Below, piece by piece: positions 60,389-64,000 of a stretch of DNA of 64,000 nucleotides (positions within the stretch are counted from its first letter, which is position 1; every line of letters starts with the position of its first letter). Made by a program: the position numbers and the translations under genes. The stretch spans positions 20,082,053 to 20,146,052 of the forward strand of contig OX344750.2 of NCBI GenBank assembly GCA_947034885.2, given 5' to 3'. The notes under the pieces were generated by a model. That model was not told the origin of the DNA. It did not search any database and saw only the letters and a list, made by a program, of their open reading frames with translations. The stretch comes from Thuidium tamariscinum. Taxonomy: Eukaryota; Streptophyta; Bryopsida; Hypnales; Thuidiaceae.

Positions 60389-60704
60389 ATGGCAAATTTC
60401 ATTGAATTGGAAAAATTCAATTACTTTATTACTTTTTATAGTTTAAACCATGCAATTTAGAATCTAAATCTGTCATAGACTTTTTAAATCTATATAAATT
60501 ATAGATGTTTGAAATCTATGGTTGTCCAAGATGTTTCAAACCACACAATTTGAAATGTAAATATGTCATAGATTTTTAAATCTATATATGTTCAAGTTAT
60601 CTGAAAATCTATACTAGCTGTAGATATCAACTTTTAGTTTAACCTATGTGGTCTGAAAAATGGCATATGGAATATCACCATTTTAATGAAATTCACCATA
60701 ATAG
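60389..60704. repeat. GGCAAATTT-ended MITE, copy 2
   Basis: It starts near GGCAAATTTCATTGAATTGG and ends ATTTTAATGAAATTCACC, matching the nested copy at 39700-40006 throughout (AGTTTAAACCATG, GTCATAGA.TTTTTAAATCTA, TAGATGTTTGAAATCTA). Flanking ATAAT on both sides may be part of a target duplication. Confidence 0.75.
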
Positions 60705-61061
60705 CAAAAGCATCAATTAAAATATACACATCATATTTAACAATTTGAAGGACTTCTAGTCAATTAGTTACCTGTTAAGAAAAAGAAAATGATGATTCTT
60801 ACATTAAAACAATAGAAGTGTACTTTGAGCACTTTTATTAAAAGAAAATAGCCTACTTGGTGCTTGTAAGGAGAACATCTTACCTTTTATTTTGCATAGG
60901 ATTGAATAGAATGCCATCAAACTATAAAGTTTTAAATAGTTACTAGATTCGAGAGATAATGAGTGATGCAATAAACGATTACTGTGCACTGGTAGACTTG
61001 AGCAACGACCTTTCCTTATGTAGGTGGCAATTGTGAGTTATTTCCAAGCAATGCAACACAG
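60705..61061. other. AT-rich spacer
   Basis: No gene or repeat end recognised. Confidence 0.4.
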
Positions 61062-61269
61062 GGAGCTCCTATTGAGTTCTTGGTGTTAGTTTTCAGTTAA
61101 TTCCTGGTGAGTCTCACATCTCCCACTGAACTTTGAAACTTAACTCTTGTCAAAACTTTTCAAATTTCAGATATTTTGGACACATGTCGCAATTACGCAT
61201 ACACAAGGAAATTTGAGACTCATCAGGAATTAACCAGGAACCAACACTGGGAATCCATTAGGAGCACCT
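61062..61269. repeat. Small MITE with 55-bp inverted ends
   Basis: The left arm (GGAGCTCCTATTGAG, then GTTAATTCCTGGTGAGTCTCA) pairs with the right arm (TGAGACTCATCAGGAATTAAC, then CATTAGGAGCACC). The unpaired centre is about 100 bp. Only one copy is seen in the window, so its status as a mobile element is inferred from shape. Confidence 0.65.
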
Positions 61270-62526
61270 TTTACTGTACAAAGCGATAAACAGAACGTAC
61301 AACACCTCGATTGAATAGCGAATCGTGTCATTTAGTCATATCGTGCCCATGCAATTGTATGCGTCTGAGTTCCAAACCCTTGAGAGTGGTGCATGCACAA
61401 GAAATACTGATATCAATTCAAAGCAAGACAGATCGAGGTCTTGCTAGCTTGATACGCATCTATGCAGTGACGTCAATCTAGCTAAGCACATTGCTGTGGG
61501 GATCAATGAAGCTCTACAGGAGTTGGTTGACGTGTTGTTTGGGGTGATCGGTCGATCGACATGCAGTTACCCATTATTCATTGCATCGATCAATCTCCCG
61601 CATGGAGAAATGAAGTGCCAGCACCGTCTGCACAGCTTCGAATGTGCATCCATCGAGCTCTTGCTACATTAATTCCCGGAGTGGCTAATTAGCTGGTTAA
61701 TTGGCTTCGTCTCTTGTTGCTCCAGCTACACTCTTCATTATTCTATTCAGTGTTGCTTCTCAACTAGTGTTACTCCAACAAACTTGGGGCCATGCTAAAT
61801 AGAGATTTTATCATCAATTATTGTAGACTGTACTTCATCTTAAGTGGGGGTGGTTAAATGGTGTCCAATACATTGCAAGCACCATAAATGGCTACAAAGA
61901 TGATTGCAGCACTATTTTTAGTAAGTAAAAAACTTGATCAGTAAAGAGTGTGGATTCCTTAAATCCTGGGAGCGACGCTGAATGGAATTATCTCAAATAC
62001 TGTAATGGTATATATTTAGTGTGGACCACACTGAAAAGAATGAAGAGTGTAGCTCCCGGCGGTCGGATCCCACTTCTCGCCGGCCACACTATACAGTTGC
62101 CCGCTGGTTGGTCTTCTAGCTCGCCAGCATCTCCGATCCTGCAACCTCATGGGCTTCTCTTAGGAGGCTCCAGCAGCACTCTGTAGAAACTAGAAACATA
62201 CAACGTCGGATAATAGGATTGCAATTGGTTCATATTTTAATTGAGCACAACTGAAGCTAAGATCGTCAGTTTTATTCTATTCCAAGGCGAATACTCTCGA
62301 TACTGATTGATACTGTTCCAGACGAGCATTTGGAAACCTACTTATATCTAAGTATTCGTTCCAGTTCTAGTTTCTTGGGCCTTGTTCAGTTCAATGTCAC
62401 AACTTCGATGCTCTGAATTGCGTCAGTAGAACGAAATCAATTGCCGTTTCTTTGTATGTAATTATGCATGCAGTTGCAAGCATTACTCAAAACTAATTCA
62501 CAACTTTTATCTTGCATGAATTCTAG
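61270..62526. other. Unique DNA, medium GC, no firm gene
   Basis: GATCGATCG-type words cluster near 61550-61590. The frame at 61950-62186 has no recognisable domain; its last third is Ser/Gly-rich. It may contain introns or exons of the gene suggested by the exon-like stretch at 62527. Confidence 0.3.
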
Positions 62527-62648
62527 CCTGGAGCGGTGGGGCCTGCAAACTTGATGATCCACCGGAAGGACCTGGAATATGGATGCTAGGGTCGGGGGAA
62601 ATTTGGATTGACATGGAGGAGTTTGATTTCAAGACTCCGTCTAGCTAA
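62527..62648 (+). other. Possible terminal coding exon, unrecognised
   Basis: After an acceptor (AATTCTAG), a frame with two bases of incoming codon stays open for 39 codons to TAA at 62646-62648. It reads WSGGACKLDDPP, then EIWIDMEEFDFKTPSS at the end. The acidic and aromatic make-up looks protein-like, unlike the AT-driven frames elsewhere. No upstream exon of the right phase was identified and no family is recognised. Confidence 0.22.
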
Positions 62649-63515
62649 AAGATCACGTTGGGCACTTGGGCATTTGGGCTGTACTTAACAATGCCTCTCC
62701 GTTCCTTTTGCTGACCCACAATCTTGGTCTCCTCGACGCTGTCAAACGCAATTGGATACGAGGGAAAACGCTATTAAGTAATACCTCAAGCATGGGACAA
62801 TTGGCAGCCAAGAACCAGCGCAGTCTTCGTCGAGTACCACTTGTCACCGTCTGAAGACTCTAGCGAGTGGGACCGGGGATCGGATGTCGAACATTGAGCT
62901 TGCGGTGGAAGCGGTGTGCAACACGTGGATGTAAGCAGGAGGAAAACTCGGAAGTGGAGTGAAATCTCTTCCTACAACTGTATCTTTGACTGCATTTCTA
63001 ACGTGCTCGAGCCGTTCTCAGTGTGAAAATCTGAAGCCTCTACCTTACGTGCCGTGTTTAAGTTGTACTTATCTAGCGCCGGCAAGTTCTAGAAAGCAAT
63101 ACTTTTAAGTTAGGGAGTGAAAATGTTCCGGACCGACTGGAAACCTTTTTCCTAATTATCTAGAAGCAAATTAATCAATTCCCTGCTGTAGAGCTTCAGT
63201 TATCAAAATATTCTTTAGCAGTTGTGGAAATTCGGTCAGTCCTCAAGCTGTAATTCTCCTGTGCAATGAGAATGCATGGTGAGCAATCTGTGGGCGGCCG
63301 ACACTTGTCTTCTTGCTGTAACTTTGCCAGCACCTCAGTTCCACCTGAGATGAGCCAGATCTAGATTTCTTTACTAAAGGTGTAGAGTCGTAGAGGCAAT
63401 TATTCAAATTCTGTTATGATTTTTCTTGTGGACGGAGTCTGGAATTCTCAATTGTTTAAAATATGTATAACACTCTGTTGAAAAATGATTGAGATTCTGA
63501 ACAGCACCAGTCTAT
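62649..63515. other. Unique flank, nothing firm
   Basis: A frame at 62666-62854 starts with TTG and has no domain. If the exon before is real, this would be its 3' UTR. No repeat ends were seen until 63516. Confidence 0.35.
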
Positions 63516-64000
63516 TTAACCCTGCAAGGACAGGCCCCATGACCACCGAATTCAACCGTCACTGTCCATTGCCGCCATTTTGCAACTCTAGATATATGAA
63601 TTCATGAAAAAATTTATTTTTGTTTTTCAGAGATGAAATCGTATGTCTACAACAAGTCATAAAATTTTCAAATTTTGGGGGGAAAACTTCTATTGGAGCA
63701 CAAACTGCACTTGTTGGGCTTCATTTCATAAATTGAACTCAAATTCAAAAAACATTTATTATTTTTATTGCTGAAATTCACATCAAGAATAAATAGAAAG
63801 AAATGGTCAAAAATAAACTATAAGGGTGGTCCGTGGATCCAAAATGCTTTTTTATTTTTATTTTGAACAAATGGACAATTTCCATAAACAATACATTGAA
63901 CCAAGGGCAGACCCCAGTGAACCAATTTTCCTCTTTTTTTTCTTTTCTTTTTTACCTAAGGAGACAGAACAAATACAGAAAGGAGACAAGAAGCGCGAAC
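63516..64000. repeat. TTAA-flanked element, cut by the window edge
   Basis: It starts TTAACCCTGCAAGGACAG and follows 693-1428 through TTTTTCAGAGATGAAA, TTGGAGCACAAACTG-like, TTGGGCTTCATTTCAT and CAAATTCAAAAAACA. Similarity becomes unclear after about 63830. The right end lies outside the window. Confidence 0.55.

Overview
This window looks like nuclear DNA of a land plant. It holds two genes I trust: a seven-exon KH-RING gene with canonical GT-AG introns, and a plant-type AT-hook (AHL) gene. They sit in a long AT-rich background packed with short inverted-repeat transposons. I think a non-flowering lineage (moss, other bryophyte or lycophyte) is likelier than a flowering plant, but that is only an impression from the proteins. 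I cannot name the species. Nothing looks bacterial, organellar or viral.

Layout. 0-3.4 kb: repeat copies around one gene-like patch. 3.4-10.1 kb: a TATA-type promoter, a likely 5' leader exon, then the KH-RING gene on the + strand (667 residues, 6282-10131). I rebuilt its six introns by hand, and every junction keeps the frame. 11.2-25 kb: AT-rich DNA with several miniature transposon families, some nested, and two CACTA-type elements. 25-32.5 kb: more GC-rich DNA carrying the AHL gene on the - strand (29408-30265) with a long GC-rich upstream region. 32.7-57 kb: a second repeat-rich stretch with three foldback elements of 1.1-1.5 kb, composite TTAA-flanked elements, a Tc1/mariner transposase relic and a third CACTA-type element. 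57-63.5 kb: mixed DNA with a tentative two-exon gene (58381-59897), a possible terminal exon (62527-62648) and two small inverted-repeat elements. The window ends inside another TTAA-flanked copy.

Repeats dominate. I sorted them by terminal inverted repeat (TIR): (1) TTAA-flanked elements starting TTAACCC(C/T)T, at least twelve copies or parts, whose ends resemble piggyBac superfamily ends; (2) foldbacks with ends (C/T)AGTGGGGTACCAATC at TA sites, Tc1/mariner-like; (3) elements with ends GGGTGATTGCAAGAAACAC; (4) elements with ends CAT(T/A)AGAAG/CATAAGAGG; (5) CACTA elements with 3-bp target duplications; (6) three further families of about 200-320 bp. Several are nested, and in one case a related copy provides the empty site.

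The two confident genes are about 20 kb apart and nothing suggests they work together. One is a putative RNA-binding ubiquitin ligase, the other a chromatin-associated DNA-binding protein. No rRNA, tRNA, CRISPR array or intact transposase was recognised by eye. All alignments and coordinates here were made by reading, without software, so repeat edges may be off by a few bases.
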